Shown: in pieces, positions 19,590-33,447 of the stretch | Layout: each line of letters starts with the position of its first letter | How positions within the stretch are numbered: the stretch's first letter is position 1 | Assembly: GCA_903862425.1 (NCBI GenBank) | Contig: CAIOYC010000009.1 | Span: 124,001 to 188,000, forward strand | Source: an uncultured Caulobacterales bacterium | GTDB lineage: Bacteria > Pseudomonadota > Alphaproteobacteria > Caulobacterales > Caulobacteraceae | DNA: 64,000 nt | Reading direction: 5' to 3' | The notes under the pieces: model-generated | Seen by the model: only the letters and a program-made list of their open reading frames with translations | Database searches by the model: none | What the model was told of the DNA's origin: nothing | Made by a program: the position numbers and the translations under genes

Positions 19590-20465
19590 ATGCCGCGCCT
19601 GCGTATTCGTCATGAGAGTTTCTACAGCTATTCCGAGCCGGTCCGGTTCGGGTCATGGCGGCTGCTGATGCGCCCCCTCGACACGCATGCCACGCGGCTG
19701 ATTTCGGCGTCGCTGGAGACCCCGCCATGCGAACTCAAATGGGCTTATGATGCGTACGGCAACTGTGTCTGCCATCTGCAGCCGCGCGATCGCGCTGACT
19801 ACTTGAAGGTCGTGAACAACCTCGTTGTGGATCGCTTTCCCGCGCCGCTGGCCAATGTCACGATCGACAATCCCTGCTCCACAGCGCCCATCGTCTACGG
19901 TCTATCGGACCGGGCAATCCTGGAGCCGTTCATCACGCCGACGACCGACGACGCCGGACCGCGTTACAAGGAGTGGCTGCGCGCGCAGATCCGCGCACCC
20001 GACGAGCCCGCGCTGGAGTGTCTCAAGCGCATCAACACCACCATCCACGACGACTTCGTCTATGGCGCGCGGGACGAAGCGGGTACGCAAGGTCCGGGGG
20101 AGACCGTGGATCTAGGCTCCGGAACCTGCCGCGACTTCGCCTGGCTGATGATCGAGAGCGTTCGCCGGCTGGGTTTCGCGGCCCGATTCGCCACCGGCTA
20201 TCTGTATTCTCCTCATGCCACGGTGCGCGGCGCCGGCGCCACCCATGCCTGGTGCGAGGTCTTCCTGCCCGACCTCGGCTGGATGGAGTTCGATCCAACC
20301 AACGCCCTGGTGGAATCCGCCTCCCTTATCCGCGTGGCCACAACCCGCACCTGGCAGGAATCCGACCCCATGAACGGTTCGGTCTACGGGAATGCTGCCT
20401 GCGATCTGAAGGTCTCGGTCGATGTGGACCTGATCCGTGACGATGGATTGAACATGGCCGCTTAG
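19590..20465 (+). CDS. transglutaminase-like cysteine protease-fold protein
   Basis: A 291-residue protein of the bacterial transglutaminase-like superfamily. An N-terminal beta domain (MPRLRIRHESFYSY start, typical of these proteins) precedes the catalytic core: Cys180 in GSGTCRDFAWLM, His219 in GATHAWCEVFLP and Asp235 in EFDPTNAL. It has no signal peptide. It converges with the three-gene minus-strand operon of related proteins and is divergent from catalase. An EcfG-type promoter precedes it. The family is predicted to cleave or form amide bonds; the substrate is unknown. Confidence 0.9.
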   Translation: MPRLRIRHESFYSYSEPVRFGSWRLLMRPLDTHATRLISASLETPPCELKWAYDAYGNCVCHLQPRDRADYLKVVNNLVVDRFPAPLANVTIDNPCSTAPIVYGLSDRAILEPFITPTTDDAGPRYKEWLRAQIRAPDEPALECLKRINTTIHDDFVYGARDEAGTQGPGETVDLGSGTCRDFAWLMIESVRRLGFAARFATGYLYSPHATVRGAGATHAWCEVFLPDLGWMEFDPTNALVESASLIRVATTRTWQESDPMNGSVYGNAACDLKVSVDVDLIRDDGLNMAA

Positions 20466-20487
20466 GTCGCCCAATCACCGTCTGGCC

Positions 20488-21414
20488 TTAAATGGTCCTG
20501 GCCCACTTCCAGGCTGAGTTCTCCAGGGTCTGGGTCTCGTTGTCGGGCACGACATCGACGGCGACCTCGATGGTCTGTTCACCGGGACCGAGCACCACAC
20601 CACCCATGGGCGCAACGTCCGCATAGTCGCGGCCGACCGCCAGGACGATGTGATCTCCTGCGACGATCAGGGCATTGGTGGGGTCGAAGCCGACCCAGCC
20701 CAGTCCCTTGCCGCACCACAGGTCGACCCAGGCGTGGGTGGCGTCCGCACCCGCCAGGCGCGGCTTACCGGGCGGCGGGATGGTGCGCAGATAGCCGCTC
20801 ACATAGGCGGCCGGCAGTCCAAGGCCTCTCAGGCCGCTGATCATGATATGGGCAAAGTCCTGGCACACGCCATGCCGCGCTTCGAACGCCTCGATCGCCG
20901 GCGTGGAGACGAGGGTCGCGTCCGGGTCATAGGCGAACTCGGCCTTGATCCGGCAACTGAGGGCATGCGCAGCCTCCACCACCGAGCGTCCTGGTGCAAA
21001 GCATTCGGCGACATAGGCGGTGATGGCCGGGTCCGGCCTCGTCATGGCCGTCGGGTAGAGGAAGTGGGCGGGGGAGGCCACATCCAGGGAGGCGGAGGCC
21101 GAGGCCTCATCGCGAACCGAGTCCCATGAGGGACCGTTGAAGCCCGGCAGCAGCGGCGTGCGATGCACCGCCACCTCGGACAGGGCCTCGATCCTCAATT
21201 CCTTGTGAGGACGGTCGATGATGGCGTCGATCACGCGCTCGCCGAACGGGCCGATCCGCTCCTCCAGCCGACTCGGACGGGGCGTGATGGTCATCCGGTT
21301 GTCGATGACCGTCTGGTCCTGACCCTGCTGGGGGATCAGGCGCAGGGCGCAGCGGGCGAACGTGACCGTCTTGCTGTAGCTGTAGGTGGTTACATGGCGC
21401 AGCTTGTAGTTCAT
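20488..21414 (-). CDS. transglutaminase-like protein
   Basis: A 308-residue relative of the neighbouring gene. The start [20 protein letters not shown] is the typical N-terminal beta domain. The catalytic triad is visible as Cys184 in HGVCQDFAHIM, His227 in DATHAWVDLW and Asp244 in GFDPTNALI. The start overlaps the stop of the ATP-grasp/alpha-E gene by four bases (ATGA), so the two are co-translated. Genes with this arrangement are common across proteobacteria and are predicted to make or modify a peptide; no product is known to me. Confidence 0.92.
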   Translation of the reverse strand: MNYKLRHVTTYSYSKTVTFARCALRLIPQQGQDQTVIDNRMTITPRPSRLEERIGPFGERVIDAIIDRPHKELRIEALSEVAVHRTPLLPGFNGPSWDSVRDEASASASLDVASPAHFLYPTAMTRPDPAITAYVAECFAPGRSVVEAAHALSCRIKAEFAYDPDATLVSTPAIEAFEARHGVCQDFAHIMISGLRGLGLPAAYVSGYLRTIPPPGKPRLAGADATHAWVDLWCGKGLGWVGFDPTNALIVAGDHIVLAVGRDYADVAPMGGVVLGPGEQTIEVAVDVVPDNETQTLENSAWKWARTI

Positions 21415-23942
21415 GCCAGGCCGCCGAGCTTCTTGGTGGGCGTGGCGTTGGCGCCCTGCAGGAAATAGCGGTCGGTAATGCTGTCGGAGAGGTCGAGCAG
21501 CGTGCGCTCGAAGGTTCTCGCCCGCGCCCCATCCAGCGTGGCCGCGTCCTGAACCTCAACCTGACTGGCGAGGCGGGTGAGCAGCCGCGCGGGCTCCTCG
21601 GGCATACCGTCGTCCTGCAAGGTGGGCAGAGCGGCGATGTGAGCCTTCAGGGCGTTCACCTGGAACGCCACGGAGCGCGGATTGTAGGGATCGAGCATCA
21701 CCAGGTCGCGGACGGGGGTGAGCGAGATGGCTTCCAGATAGCGCGAGCGATAGGTGATCTGGCTGTCGATCAGGTCCAGCAGCAGGTCCAGATCGTCGAT
21801 GGTGGCGTCCTCGTCGGCGAGTTTGCGCATCAGACGGCTGGTATTCACCCCGCGCTCCACCCGTCGGCCCATGTCCAGAAAGCGCCAGCCGGCGACGCGG
21901 TTCATGTTCTCCTGAGTGAGGCCGGACAGGGTCGAGAGGTCGCGCAGGGCGGTCTCCGCCTGTTCCAGCCCGGCTGATTCCGTCATCCGAGCGCCCATCC
22001 GCCCTTTCAGCCGCGCTTCGAGCCTGAGCAGGCGCTTCCAGAAGTCCTCCGAGAGCCGCTCGCGCATGCTGGCCGCCGCCCGCCGGGCCGAGCGGACCTG
22101 GGAGACCACCGATCCGTAGGCCTCCTCGTCATAGAGGGCGTGTCGGGTCACGTCCGTCACGCGCCGGTCGAGGAACGCCTTGTCGACGGCGCCGGAGTCC
22201 ACCAGCAGGGCCTTCAGCTTGTCGAGGGTCTCGCCGGAACTGTGGGTGGCGGCGTCCGGGTCCATCAGGCTGGTGCACAGGCTGCGGACCAGACGCAGGG
22301 TGCTTTCCGCGCGCTCCAGATAACGGCCGAGCCAGAACAGGTTGTCGGCGGCGCGGCTCGGCAGGTTGCCGGTGATCCGGCGCACCCTCGCCCCCTCACG
22401 CTGGGCGAGGAGGGACACCTTCTCGACCGGTTTCTCCGCGATAACCCAAACGTCGGATGCTTCCGCGCCGGCGCCCATGGAAAGCGCGCGGGCGTCCTTC
22501 TGATCGGAGATGCGGCAGAAGCCGCCGGGCATGATGCGCCAGCCGTCTTCTGTGCGCGCCGCATAGACCCGCAGGATGAACGGACTGGGCTGAAGTTTGC
22601 CATCGCGGATCGACGGCGTGGTGGAGAGGCGAACCACCTCCTGCCCGACGAAATCCATCGGGCGCGCCCGCATCGCCGCACGAAGCGCGTCGCGCTCGTC
22701 GCCCTGCAGGTCGGCCAACAGGCGGGGGCCGCGCGCGACGGTGGGATGCGCCTTGCCGCCAAAGGCGCCGGCGATGGCGAGGGTATCGATGTTGCGCTCC
22801 ACCAGCGATCGCTCGGCCGGCTGGCCGCACCACCATGTGGCCACGTTCGGCAGCTTCAGCGCCTCGCCCAGCAGCCGCCGGCTCAGGGCCGGCAGGAAAC
22901 TCAGCAGCGCATTGGACTCAAGGACGCCGGAGCCCGGCATGTTGGAGACCACCGCCCCGCCCGCCCGGATCGCCTCCAGAAGTCCCGGCACACCGATGTG
23001 CGAGCCGCTGTTCAGCTCCATGGGATCGATAAAGTCCGCGTCCACGCGCCGCCAGATCACGTCGGCGCGCTTCAGCCCGGCAATCGTGCGCACATAGACG
23101 ACGCCGTCCCGCACCACGAGGTCGTCGCCCTGGACCAGCAGGAAGCCGAGGTAGCGGGCCAGATGGGCCTGCTCGAAATAGCTCTCGCTGAACGGACCCG
23201 GCGTCAGAAGGCAGATGCGCGGATCGGCCCGGCTCGCCGACGCCGCCAGGCTGGCGCGGAAGTCGCTGAAGAAGGGCGCCAGCCGCTCCACGTTCATGGC
23301 GTTGTAGAGATGGGGGAAGGCCCGCGACAGGACCATGCGGTTTTCGAGCGCGTAGCCCGCTCCGGAGGGCGCCTGCGTCCGATCGCCGAGGACCCACCAG
23401 CGTCCGTCCGGCCCTCGACCGAGGTCGGCGGCGTAGAGGTGGATAGGCTTTGCGCCGGGCAGTTTCACGCCGCGCATGGCGCGCACGAAGTCGTCGCTGC
23501 CGGTGACGGCCGCCGCCGGAAGATGGCCTTCGGAGACCAGCCGCCCCTCGCCGTAGAGGTCGTTCAGCACCGCTTCGAGCAGGGTCGCCCGTTGTTCGAC
23601 CCCGGCCGCGATCTCCGCCCACTCCTTTTCTGCCAGGATCAGCGGCATGGGACTGAGGGGCCATATGCGTTCGCTGTCCTCGCCATAGATGCGATGAGAA
23701 ACCCCGGCGTCGCGGATATGGCGGGTGGCGAGGGCGAAGCGTTCGGAGAAGTCCCCCTCCGGATAGGCCGCGACGGCCCGCAGGAAGCGCAGCCAGGGTT
23801 CAGGCGTCACACCATCGGGCGGTATCAGTTCGTCGGGAGCATCGACGAACGGACGATAGTCCCGCAGCCAGCCTTGCAGCCGCGCCGCCGCGGCGTCGCC
23901 TTCCGACGACGTCTGATCCAGAGCTGACAGGTCAGCGTCCAA
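21411..23942 (-). CDS. circularly permuted ATP-grasp protein fused to alpha-E domain
   Basis: An 843-residue two-part protein. Residues about 70-480 are a circularly permuted ATP-grasp ligase-type domain, with phrases such as [39 protein letters not shown] and [20 protein letters not shown], and the family motif [20 protein letters not shown]. Residues about 520-835 are an all-helical alpha-E domain ([20 protein letters not shown]). In other genomes these are often two adjacent genes, so this is a fused form. ATP-grasp proteins join a carboxylate to an amine using ATP. It overlaps both neighbours and forms one translational unit with them. Confidence 0.93.
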   Translation of the reverse strand: MDADLSALDQTSSEGDAAAARLQGWLRDYRPFVDAPDELIPPDGVTPEPWLRFLRAVAAYPEGDFSERFALATRHIRDAGVSHRIYGEDSERIWPLSPMPLILAEKEWAEIAAGVEQRATLLEAVLNDLYGEGRLVSEGHLPAAAVTGSDDFVRAMRGVKLPGAKPIHLYAADLGRGPDGRWWVLGDRTQAPSGAGYALENRMVLSRAFPHLYNAMNVERLAPFFSDFRASLAASASRADPRICLLTPGPFSESYFEQAHLARYLGFLLVQGDDLVVRDGVVYVRTIAGLKRADVIWRRVDADFIDPMELNSGSHIGVPGLLEAIRAGGAVVSNMPGSGVLESNALLSFLPALSRRLLGEALKLPNVATWWCGQPAERSLVERNIDTLAIAGAFGGKAHPTVARGPRLLADLQGDERDALRAAMRARPMDFVGQEVVRLSTTPSIRDGKLQPSPFILRVYAARTEDGWRIMPGGFCRISDQKDARALSMGAGAEASDVWVIAEKPVEKVSLLAQREGARVRRITGNLPSRAADNLFWLGRYLERAESTLRLVRSLCTSLMDPDAATHSSGETLDKLKALLVDSGAVDKAFLDRRVTDVTRHALYDEEAYGSVVSQVRSARRAAASMRERLSEDFWKRLLRLEARLKGRMGARMTESAGLEQAETALRDLSTLSGLTQENMNRVAGWRFLDMGRRVERGVNTSRLMRKLADEDATIDDLDLLLDLIDSQITYRSRYLEAISLTPVRDLVMLDPYNPRSVAFQVNALKAHIAALPTLQDDGMPEEPARLLTRLASQVEVQDAATLDGARARTFERTLLDLSDSITDRYFLQGANATPTKKLGGLA

Positions 23943-26900
23943 CCGGCGTTCTCAGATCGAGAGTGAGGGGAAATTCGGTGCTGCGGCTTTCCGTAGGGAT
24001 TTCGATCGTCCCGGGCGTATGGCCGTGGGCCTGGAAACGGGCCAAGCGCCGGGCCTGCGCCTCATAGGAGTTGACCGGGAAGGTATCATAGTTCCGCCCG
24101 CCCGGATGGCATGCGTAATAGACACAGCCGCCCAATGAGCGCCGGTTCCATCGATCGACGATGTCGAAGGTCAGCGGCGTGTGCGGCTCGATGTTGGGGT
24201 GAAGGCCGCTGTGCGGCTTCCACGCCTTGTAACGCACACCCGCGACCGCCTCCCCGGTGACGCCCGTCGGGGTCATGGGCAGGGGGCGAGCGTTGCAGGT
24301 GATCAGATGACGCTCGGGCACGAAGCCGGAGACAGCCACCTGCAGACGCTCCACCGAAGCGTCCACGAACCGCACCGTGCCGCCGCCGCTGTTCTCTTCG
24401 GCCATCACGTGCCACGGCTCCAGGGCGTGACGGAGCTCCAGCGCCACACCCGAATACTCCACCCGCCCGTGCTGCGGGAAACGGAACTGCCGCTGCGCCT
24501 CGAACCAGAGCGGATCGAAGGCATAGCCGGCCCGCTTCAGGTCGGCGAGCACGCTCTCGAAGTCCGCCCAGACGAAATGGGGCAGCATGAAACGGTCGTG
24601 CAGGCCGGCGCCCCAGCGCACGAGGCCGCCGTCCTGCGGTTCGCGCCAGAACCATGAGATGAGCGCGCGGATCAGGAGCTGCTGGGCGAGGCTCATGCGC
24701 GCATCCGGCGGCATCTCGAAACCCCGGAATTCCAGCAGACCCAGCCGACCCGCCGGGCCATCGGGCGAATAGAGCTTGTCGATGCAGATCTCGGTGCGGT
24801 GGGTATTGCCCGAGGCATCGGCCAGCAGGTTGCGGAACAGCCGGTCCACCAGCCAGGGCGGCGGCGCTTCGCCTTCTCCAGGGGCCGGCACGGCGGCTAG
24901 AGCGATCTCCAACTCATAGAGGCTGTCGTGGCGCGCCTCGTCCACCCGCGGCGCCTGGCTTGTCGGACCCACGAACAGGCCGGAGAACAGGTAGGACAAG
25001 GACGGATGGCGCTGCCAGTAAAGCAGCATGCTCTTCAACAGATCCGGTCGGCGCAGGAACGGCGAGTCGAGCGGGCTGGCGCCGCCCACCACCACATGAT
25101 TGCCGCCGCCCGTGCCGGTGTGGCGTCCGTCGATCATGAACTTGTCGGCGCCGAGGCGGGTCTGGGTCGCGTCCTCGTAGACCCCGCCGGTTATGCTCAC
25201 GGCCTGTTCCCAGCTCCTGGCGGGGTGGACGTTCACCTCCAGCACGCCGGGGTCCGGAGTAACCTTGATGACGTTCAGCCGCGGATCTTCGGGCGGCGAG
25301 TACCCTTCGAAGCGCACGGACTGGCCGGTCTCGGCGGCCAGGGCCTCGACCTGCGCCACCAGCTCCAGATAGTCCTCCGCCGTCTCCACAGGGGGCATGA
25401 AGACATAGAGAATTCCGTCGCGGGCCTCGAAGGTGATCGCCGTGCGCACATAGGGCGACTCGGTCTTCGGCGGGGGAACAGCCGCCACCGTGGTCAACGC
25501 GTCGTGCGGCGGCAACGCACCGCGTGGCTCGAAGGGATCGCGGCTGCGGACGTGCGGATAGTCCTCGGGTTTCAGCTCGGGCAGGCTGGCGAGCGGGAGG
25601 CGAAACCCGGCCGGAGAATCGCCCGGAACCAGGAACATGCGGCCGCGCCGCAGCACCCAAGGCTCGGTCATCCAGCCCCGGCGCTTGCCCTTGCTCCACC
25701 GCCGCAGCGGCAACACGTATGCGCGCACCCTTGAAACGCCGCTGTCGAAGGCGAGGAGCAGACGCTTGCGCTCCTGAGGGTCATCCACCTTCAGTTCGGC
25801 GGCGTCGAAGTTGTCGGGCAACTTGCCCTCGGTCCCAACCCAATGGAGCGGGTCCTCGAAGGCGGGCTGGATACTGGCCGGGTCGAGACCCAGCCGCGCG
25901 GCGAAGCGGTCGGCAAAGGCGGCCACGTCGATGGGCGCGGCCTTTTCGGCATCGGGCTGGGGTTCGTCGGTGATCCTGTCGGCGTCGCGCCAGATCGGCT
26001 CCCCATCGCCGCGCCAGTAGAGGGCGAAGGCCCAGCGGGGCAGGGGCTCGCCCGGATACCACTTGCCCTGTCCATGGTGCAGCAGCCCGCCCGAGGCGAA
26101 CCGGTCGCGCAGGCGCCGGATCAGCTGGTCGGCCAGGGCGCGCTTGGTGGGGCCGACGGCGTCGGTGTTCCACTCGGGCGACTCGAAATCGTCGATGGAG
26201 CAGAAGGTCGGTTCGCCGCCCATGGTCAGGCGCACGTCGCCCTCGGCCAGATGCTTGTCCACCAGGGCACCGAGGGCGTTCAGCGCCTGCCAGCGCTCGT
26301 CCTCGAACGGCTTGGTGATGCGGACCGGATCGATCAGCCGGACCACTGACATGTCGAACTCGAACGCCACATTGGCCGGCTCGACCAGACCGCTGATCGG
26401 CGCAGCGGAGCGGTGGTGCGGGGTTGCGGCCAGCGGCAGGTGACCCTCGCCGCAGAGAAGACCGGAGGTGGCGTCGAGGCCGATCCAGCCCGCGCCCGGC
26501 AGGAACACTTCGGCCCAGGCGTGCAGATCGCAGAAATCCTCGGTCGTGCCCGAAGGTCCGTCCAGCGCCGCCACATCGGCCTTTAGCTGGATCAGGTAGC
26601 CGGAGACGAAACGGGCGGCGAGGCCGAGCTTGCGCAGCACCTGCACCTGAAGCCAGGCGCTGTCGCGACAGGAGCCCGAGGCGAGGCTGAGCGTCTCCTC
26701 CGGCGTCTGCACGCCCGGGTCCATCCGCACGAGATAGCTCACCTCGCGCATGATCCGTGCATTGAGATCCACCAGAAAGTTGATGGTGCTGGGCGCCGTG
26801 GGCGCGAGCGTGGCCACGAAGGCGTCCAGCGCGGCAGAATCGTCCTCCACCACCAGATAGGGCGCCAACTCGCCTGCGAGATCGTCGGCATAGGCGAAGG

Positions 26901-27207
26901 GTAGGCCCTCGGCGTAGGGTTCGACGAAGAAGTCGAAGGGGTTGATCACCTTCATCTCGGCGGTCAGATCCACCTCGACGCTGAATTCATGCACAGGATC
27001 GGGGAAGACGAGCCGCGCCAGCCAGTTGCCGAACGGATCCTGCTGCCAGTTGATGAAGTGGTTGGCGGGCGTGATCTTCAGCGCGTAGCTGGGCACCAGG
27101 GTCCGACAGTGCGGCGCCGGGCGCAGGCGAACGGTCTGCGGCACGAGCCTGACGGGCCGATCGTAGCGGTAGCGCGTCAGATGATGGAGCCCGGCCGTTA
27201 CCGTCAT
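23932..27207 (-). CDS. transglutaminase-like domain fused to DUF2126
   Basis: A 1091-residue protein. Residues 1-300 are a transglutaminase-like domain with Cys180 in [11 protein letters not shown], His229 in [12 protein letters not shown] and Asp245 in GLDATSGL. Residues about 320-1085 are the DUF2126 region, with [40 protein letters not shown] and a [20 protein letters not shown] segment. DUF2126 has been proposed (comparative genomics of amidoligases, from memory) to be a glutamine-synthetase/GCS-like COOH-NH2 ligase. The gene overlaps the ATP-grasp gene by 11 bases. It probably acts with it in an unknown amide-bond pathway. Confidence 0.93.
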   Translation of the reverse strand: MTVTAGLHHLTRYRYDRPVRLVPQTVRLRPAPHCRTLVPSYALKITPANHFINWQQDPFGNWLARLVFPDPVHEFSVEVDLTAEMKVINPFDFFVEPYAEGLPFAYADDLAGELAPYLVVEDDSAALDAFVATLAPTAPSTINFLVDLNARIMREVSYLVRMDPGVQTPEETLSLASGSCRDSAWLQVQVLRKLGLAARFVSGYLIQLKADVAALDGPSGTTEDFCDLHAWAEVFLPGAGWIGLDATSGLLCGEGHLPLAATPHHRSAAPISGLVEPANVAFEFDMSVVRLIDPVRITKPFEDERWQALNALGALVDKHLAEGDVRLTMGGEPTFCSIDDFESPEWNTDAVGPTKRALADQLIRRLRDRFASGGLLHHGQGKWYPGEPLPRWAFALYWRGDGEPIWRDADRITDEPQPDAEKAAPIDVAAFADRFAARLGLDPASIQPAFEDPLHWVGTEGKLPDNFDAAELKVDDPQERKRLLLAFDSGVSRVRAYVLPLRRWSKGKRRGWMTEPWVLRRGRMFLVPGDSPAGFRLPLASLPELKPEDYPHVRSRDPFEPRGALPPHDALTTVAAVPPPKTESPYVRTAITFEARDGILYVFMPPVETAEDYLELVAQVEALAAETGQSVRFEGYSPPEDPRLNVIKVTPDPGVLEVNVHPARSWEQAVSITGGVYEDATQTRLGADKFMIDGRHTGTGGGNHVVVGGASPLDSPFLRRPDLLKSMLLYWQRHPSLSYLFSGLFVGPTSQAPRVDEARHDSLYELEIALAAVPAPGEGEAPPPWLVDRLFRNLLADASGNTHRTEICIDKLYSPDGPAGRLGLLEFRGFEMPPDARMSLAQQLLIRALISWFWREPQDGGLVRWGAGLHDRFMLPHFVWADFESVLADLKRAGYAFDPLWFEAQRQFRFPQHGRVEYSGVALELRHALEPWHVMAEENSGGGTVRFVDASVERLQVAVSGFVPERHLITCNARPLPMTPTGVTGEAVAGVRYKAWKPHSGLHPNIEPHTPLTFDIVDRWNRRSLGGCVYYACHPGGRNYDTFPVNSYEAQARRLARFQAHGHTPGTIEIPTESRSTEFPLTLDLRTPVGR

Positions 27208-27374
27208 TGTCTCTCCATGGCTCCCGTCCCTGGCCGACCCGCCGGATTGGACGGAGCATGCCTACGACAGGGGCGGTCTGAAGTCTTGCTTGGCCCATCC
27301 ACAGGCGGGGGCCAAGTCTTTGCTAGCACGCGACTCGGTCAGCTTGCGATTTGATATGGTCGCGATTGACGCGT

Positions 27375-28205
27375 TCAGCGGATCGGACCGTCCAAAGTCG
27401 GCGTATCGACCTCGAAGGTCCACACCTGGAAACGGTTCAGTATATGCGGCCCGAAGGAGGTGATCATGGCCACGTCCGCGGCGTCTCGACCCCGCGCCAG
27501 CACGATACGTCCGATGCGAGGGACGTTGTTACGCGGGTCGAACGTCCACCACCGGTCGCCCAGGTACACTTCCATCCAGGCGCTGAAGTCCATCGGGTCA
27601 CGCACCGGAACACCGATGTCGCCGAGGTAGCCGTTCACATAGCGCGCCGGAATGTTCATACACCGGCACAGGGCGATGGCGAGGTGGGCGTAGTCGCGGC
27701 AGACCCCGGTCTGCTCCTCATAGGCTTCGTAAGCCGTTCGCGTCGAGCGGGCCGCCTGATAGTCGAACACGATCCGCTGGTGGGCGAAGTCGCAGATGGC
27801 CTGCACGCGCCCCCAGCCGGGCGGGATGGCGCCGAACTGGTTCCACGCGATCTGGCTCAGCCGATCGGTCTCGCAATAGCGGCTACCCATCAGATAGAGC
27901 AGGGCGTCGTCTGGAAGTTGGGACACCGGCAGCTGTTCAGCGTCCGCCGCCGTCACATCGACCTCGCCGCTGTCCTCGATGACGCAGTCGCTGCGGATCA
28001 TGAGGTCGCCCGGCGGTGCGATGAAGCGCCGGCACAGGTTGCCGAACACATCGCGATAGGTGGATGTCTCGACCGCTGGATCGATGAGGAAAACCTCGGG
28101 CACGCGCACGTCCGCGTGTCGTTTGTCCTCAAAGCTCAATTCCGTAACGACCGGCGTGGAAGACCAGCAATTGATGACGATCTCGTAGCCAAATCTGATG
28201 AGCAT
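27375..28205 (-). CDS. transglutaminase-like protein lacking the usual catalytic His
   Basis: A 276-residue protein in the same direction as the operon downstream, 167 bases away. The core Cys169 is present in QTGVCRDYAHLA, and the Asp in WWTFDPRNN. At the place where the paralogues have His (DLHAW, ATHAW) it reads MDFSAWMEVYLG, with Ser208. I believe this S is common in this subfamily, which would mean a changed or lost activity rather than a local mutation. Its N-terminal beta domain also differs from the other three. It may be a regulatory or scaffold partner of the ligase operon. Confidence 0.88.
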   Translation of the reverse strand: MLIRFGYEIVINCWSSTPVVTELSFEDKRHADVRVPEVFLIDPAVETSTYRDVFGNLCRRFIAPPGDLMIRSDCVIEDSGEVDVTAADAEQLPVSQLPDDALLYLMGSRYCETDRLSQIAWNQFGAIPPGWGRVQAICDFAHQRIVFDYQAARSTRTAYEAYEEQTGVCRDYAHLAIALCRCMNIPARYVNGYLGDIGVPVRDPMDFSAWMEVYLGDRWWTFDPRNNVPRIGRIVLARGRDAADVAMITSFGPHILNRFQVWTFEVDTPTLDGPIR

Positions 28206-28310
28206 CGGTCCCCCTCGGTACGGCGCCGGGCTGGCCGTGTCGCTCTAATGCGTGAACCGCCCCTCGGCTCCGTCAGGCCCATCGTATCAGCGGTGCGTCG
28301 GGTTCCAAGG

Positions 28311-31354
<3,044 letters not shown>

Positions 31355-31362
31355 GGATAGTC

Positions 31363-31785
31363 ATGCACAAGATCATCGCGCCGGCGGCCCTGGTTCTCGG
31401 CCTCGCCCTCGCTGCTCCGGCCCTGGCCTCGCCGCTCGATGGGGTGTGGCTGACGCCGGAGAAGAACGGCACCGTGCGCATCTATGAGTGCGGCCCGGCC
31501 ATCTGCGGCAAGATCCTCGACTCCGACAACATCCGCGCCAATCCCGCCATCACCGACGAGAAGAACAAGGATGCGTCCCTGCGCTCGCGACCGATGAAGG
31601 ATCTGCAGATCATCACCGGCGTCACCGGCGGGCCCAGGGTGTGGAAGAACGGCTCGGTCTACAACCCCGAGGACGGCGGCACCTATCACGGCTCACTGAC
31701 CCTGATCGATCCCGATACGGTCAAGCTGGAAGGCTGCGTCATCTACCCGTTCTGCAAGAGCGAGGTCTGGCGCCGGGTCAAATAG
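31363..31785 (+). CDS. secreted DUF2147 family protein
   Basis: A 140-residue protein with a signal peptide (MHKIIAPAALVLGLALAAPA, cleavage near residue 22 at ALAS). The mature part starts SPLDGVWLTPEKNGTVRIYE and ends CVIYPFCKSEVWRRVK, the pattern of the DUF2147 beta-rich secreted family; two Cys early and two late may form disulfides. The function is unknown; members bind hydrophobic ligands or are simply structural. The start is eight bases after ligA, so it is probably read with it. Its end is three bases from the end of the opposing Lrp gene. Confidence 0.88.
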   Translation: MHKIIAPAALVLGLALAAPALASPLDGVWLTPEKNGTVRIYECGPAICGKILDSDNIRANPAITDEKNKDASLRSRPMKDLQIITGVTGGPRVWKNGSVYNPEDGGTYHGSLTLIDPDTVKLEGCVIYPFCKSEVWRRVK

Positions 31786-31788
31786 GCC

Positions 31789-32214
31789 TCACCGGTCGAA
31801 CTTGGTCGACAGGACGATGGAGGAGGTGGTGCGCTCCACGCCCTCCAGTTCGCCAATGGCGTCGATGACCGCATCCAGTTCCGCCATGGAGGACGCCGCC
31901 GCCAGGGCCAGCAGGTCGAATGCGCCCGACACGGACTCCAGCCGGCGCACGGCGGGGAATTTGCGCACGGCCGATGAGACGATGCCGGTCTGCTTGGGCC
32001 GCACGGTGATCATCACATAGGCCATGACCTCGCCGCGGGCGTGGGCCTCGGACACCTTGACCGTATAGCCGGCCACGACGCCGGAGGCCTCCAGCCGTGC
32101 GATGCGGCTTTGCACGGTGGTGCGCGACAAACCCAGCGCGCGGGCCAGCTCCGCCACCGGCGCGCGGGCGTTCTCACGAAGACGCGTCAACAGGGCCTGA
32201 TCGGTGGCGTCCAT
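31789..32214 (-). CDS. Lrp/AsnC family transcriptional regulator
   Basis: A 141-residue regulator. The N-terminal winged helix contains LARALGLSRTTVQSRIARLE and the C-terminal RAM ligand-binding domain contains VSGAFDLLALAAASSMAELD. Length is typical. It is divergent from the lysine dehydrogenase-like/aldehyde dehydrogenase pair, with 117 bases between them. Lrp-type regulators often sense the amino acid whose catabolic genes lie beside them, so lysine or a breakdown product is a reasonable guess for the effector. Confidence 0.92.
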   Translation of the reverse strand: MDATDQALLTRLRENARAPVAELARALGLSRTTVQSRIARLEASGVVAGYTVKVSEAHARGEVMAYVMITVRPKQTGIVSSAVRKFPAVRRLESVSGAFDLLALAAASSMAELDAVIDAIGELEGVERTTSSIVLSTKFDR

Positions 32215-32331
32215 CGGCAGATCACCCGTTCATGCGTACAGATCGCCGAAAGCCTGCCTGCGGATCGTCGGCCTGGCAATGGAAACCGACCACCGCCCGG
32301 CTCATTCTGAGTCGGAATTGGGAGACCGGCG

Positions 32332-33447
32332 ATGAAAAATGTGGTCGTACTCGGCGGCGGAAAGATCGGCGGCGCCGTAGCCGCGCTGCTGCACGGATCG
32401 GGCGATTACGGTGTCACGGTCGCCGATCGCGATGCGGATAATCTCGCTCATCTCGGCTCGGGCATCGGCCGCGAGGCCATGGACATCGGCGACAGCGCGG
32501 CGCTGGAACGGTTGCTGGCTGGCCAATACGCGGTGATCTCGGCTGCGCCCTACCACCTTACCACCCGCATCGCCTTTGCGGCCAAGACCGCCGGCGCCCA
32601 CTATCTGGACTTGACCGAGGATGTAGCCTCCACCCGCGCCGTGCGGGCGCTTGCGGATCGGGCGGAGACCGCCTTCATTCCCCAGTGCGGCCTCGCGCCC
32701 GGCTTCATCTCCATCGTCGCGCAGGACATGGCGGCGCGATTCGACAGCCTGCAGGACGTGCGCCTGCGCGTCGGCGCACTGCCGGTCTACCCGTCAAACG
32801 CCCTCAGCTACAATCTCACCTGGTCCACCGAAGGCCTGATCAACGAGTACTGCGAACCGTGCGAAGCCATCGTCCACGGCGAACGACGCGAAACGACGGC
32901 GTTGGAGGAGCTGGAGAGTTTCGCTCTCGACGGGGTGACCTATGAGGCGTTCAACACCTCCGGCGGTCTCGGCTCCCTCAGCGAGACCCTGGCCGGGCGG
33001 GTGCGCAATCTGAACTACCGCACCATCCGCTATCCTGGCCACGCCACGATCATGAAGCTGCTGCTCAACGATCTGGGCCTGCGCCACCGCCGCGACGTGC
33101 TGAAGGACATCCTGGAGACCAACATCCCCCAGACCGCCCAGGACGTGGTGGTGATCTTCGTCACCGCCTCCGGCTGGCGCGAGGGCCGGCTGACTCAGGA
33201 GACCTATGCGCACAAGGTTTATGCCGGCAAGGTGCGCGGCGTGCCCATGAGCGCGATCCAGGCCACCACCGCCAGCTCGGTCTGCGCCGTGCTGGATCTG
33301 CTCGCCACCGGCGCCCTGCGCGCCCGGGGCATGGTGCGGCAGGAGGAGATCGCGCTCGGGGCCTTCCTCGACAACCGCTTCGGCCGAGTCTACGCCCGCC
33401 TCGAAGACCGTCCCGCCGCCATCGTCCACCTGGAAGCCGCCGAATGA
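32332..33447 (+). CDS. saccharopine dehydrogenase-fold protein, probable L-lysine 6-dehydrogenase
   Basis: A 371-residue protein. An N-terminal Rossmann domain (MKNVVVLGGGKIGGAVAALL, pattern GxGxxG-like) binds NAD(P); FIPQCGLAPGFISIVAQDMA and IRYPGHATIMKLLLNDLGL are typical of the saccharopine/lysine 6-dehydrogenase family. Its length (about 370) fits bacterial lysine dehydrogenases. It overlaps the ALDH7-like gene by four bases. Together they would convert lysine to aminoadipate semialdehyde and then to aminoadipate. The alternative is a saccharopine reductase; the partner gene favours the dehydrogenase. Confidence 0.75.
   Translation: MKNVVVLGGGKIGGAVAALLHGSGDYGVTVADRDADNLAHLGSGIGREAMDIGDSAALERLLAGQYAVISAAPYHLTTRIAFAAKTAGAHYLDLTEDVASTRAVRALADRAETAFIPQCGLAPGFISIVAQDMAARFDSLQDVRLRVGALPVYPSNALSYNLTWSTEGLINEYCEPCEAIVHGERRETTALEELESFALDGVTYEAFNTSGGLGSLSETLAGRVRNLNYRTIRYPGHATIMKLLLNDLGLRHRRDVLKDILETNIPQTAQDVVVIFVTASGWREGRLTQETYAHKVYAGKVRGVPMSAIQATTASSVCAVLDLLATGALRARGMVRQEEIALGAFLDNRFGRVYARLEDRPAAIVHLEAAE

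Noticed and set aside
22140-23927. 595-codon plus-strand frame opposite the ATP-grasp/alpha-E gene
   Set aside because: Antisense shadow; composition is His/Arg/Gln-rich and no motif is present.
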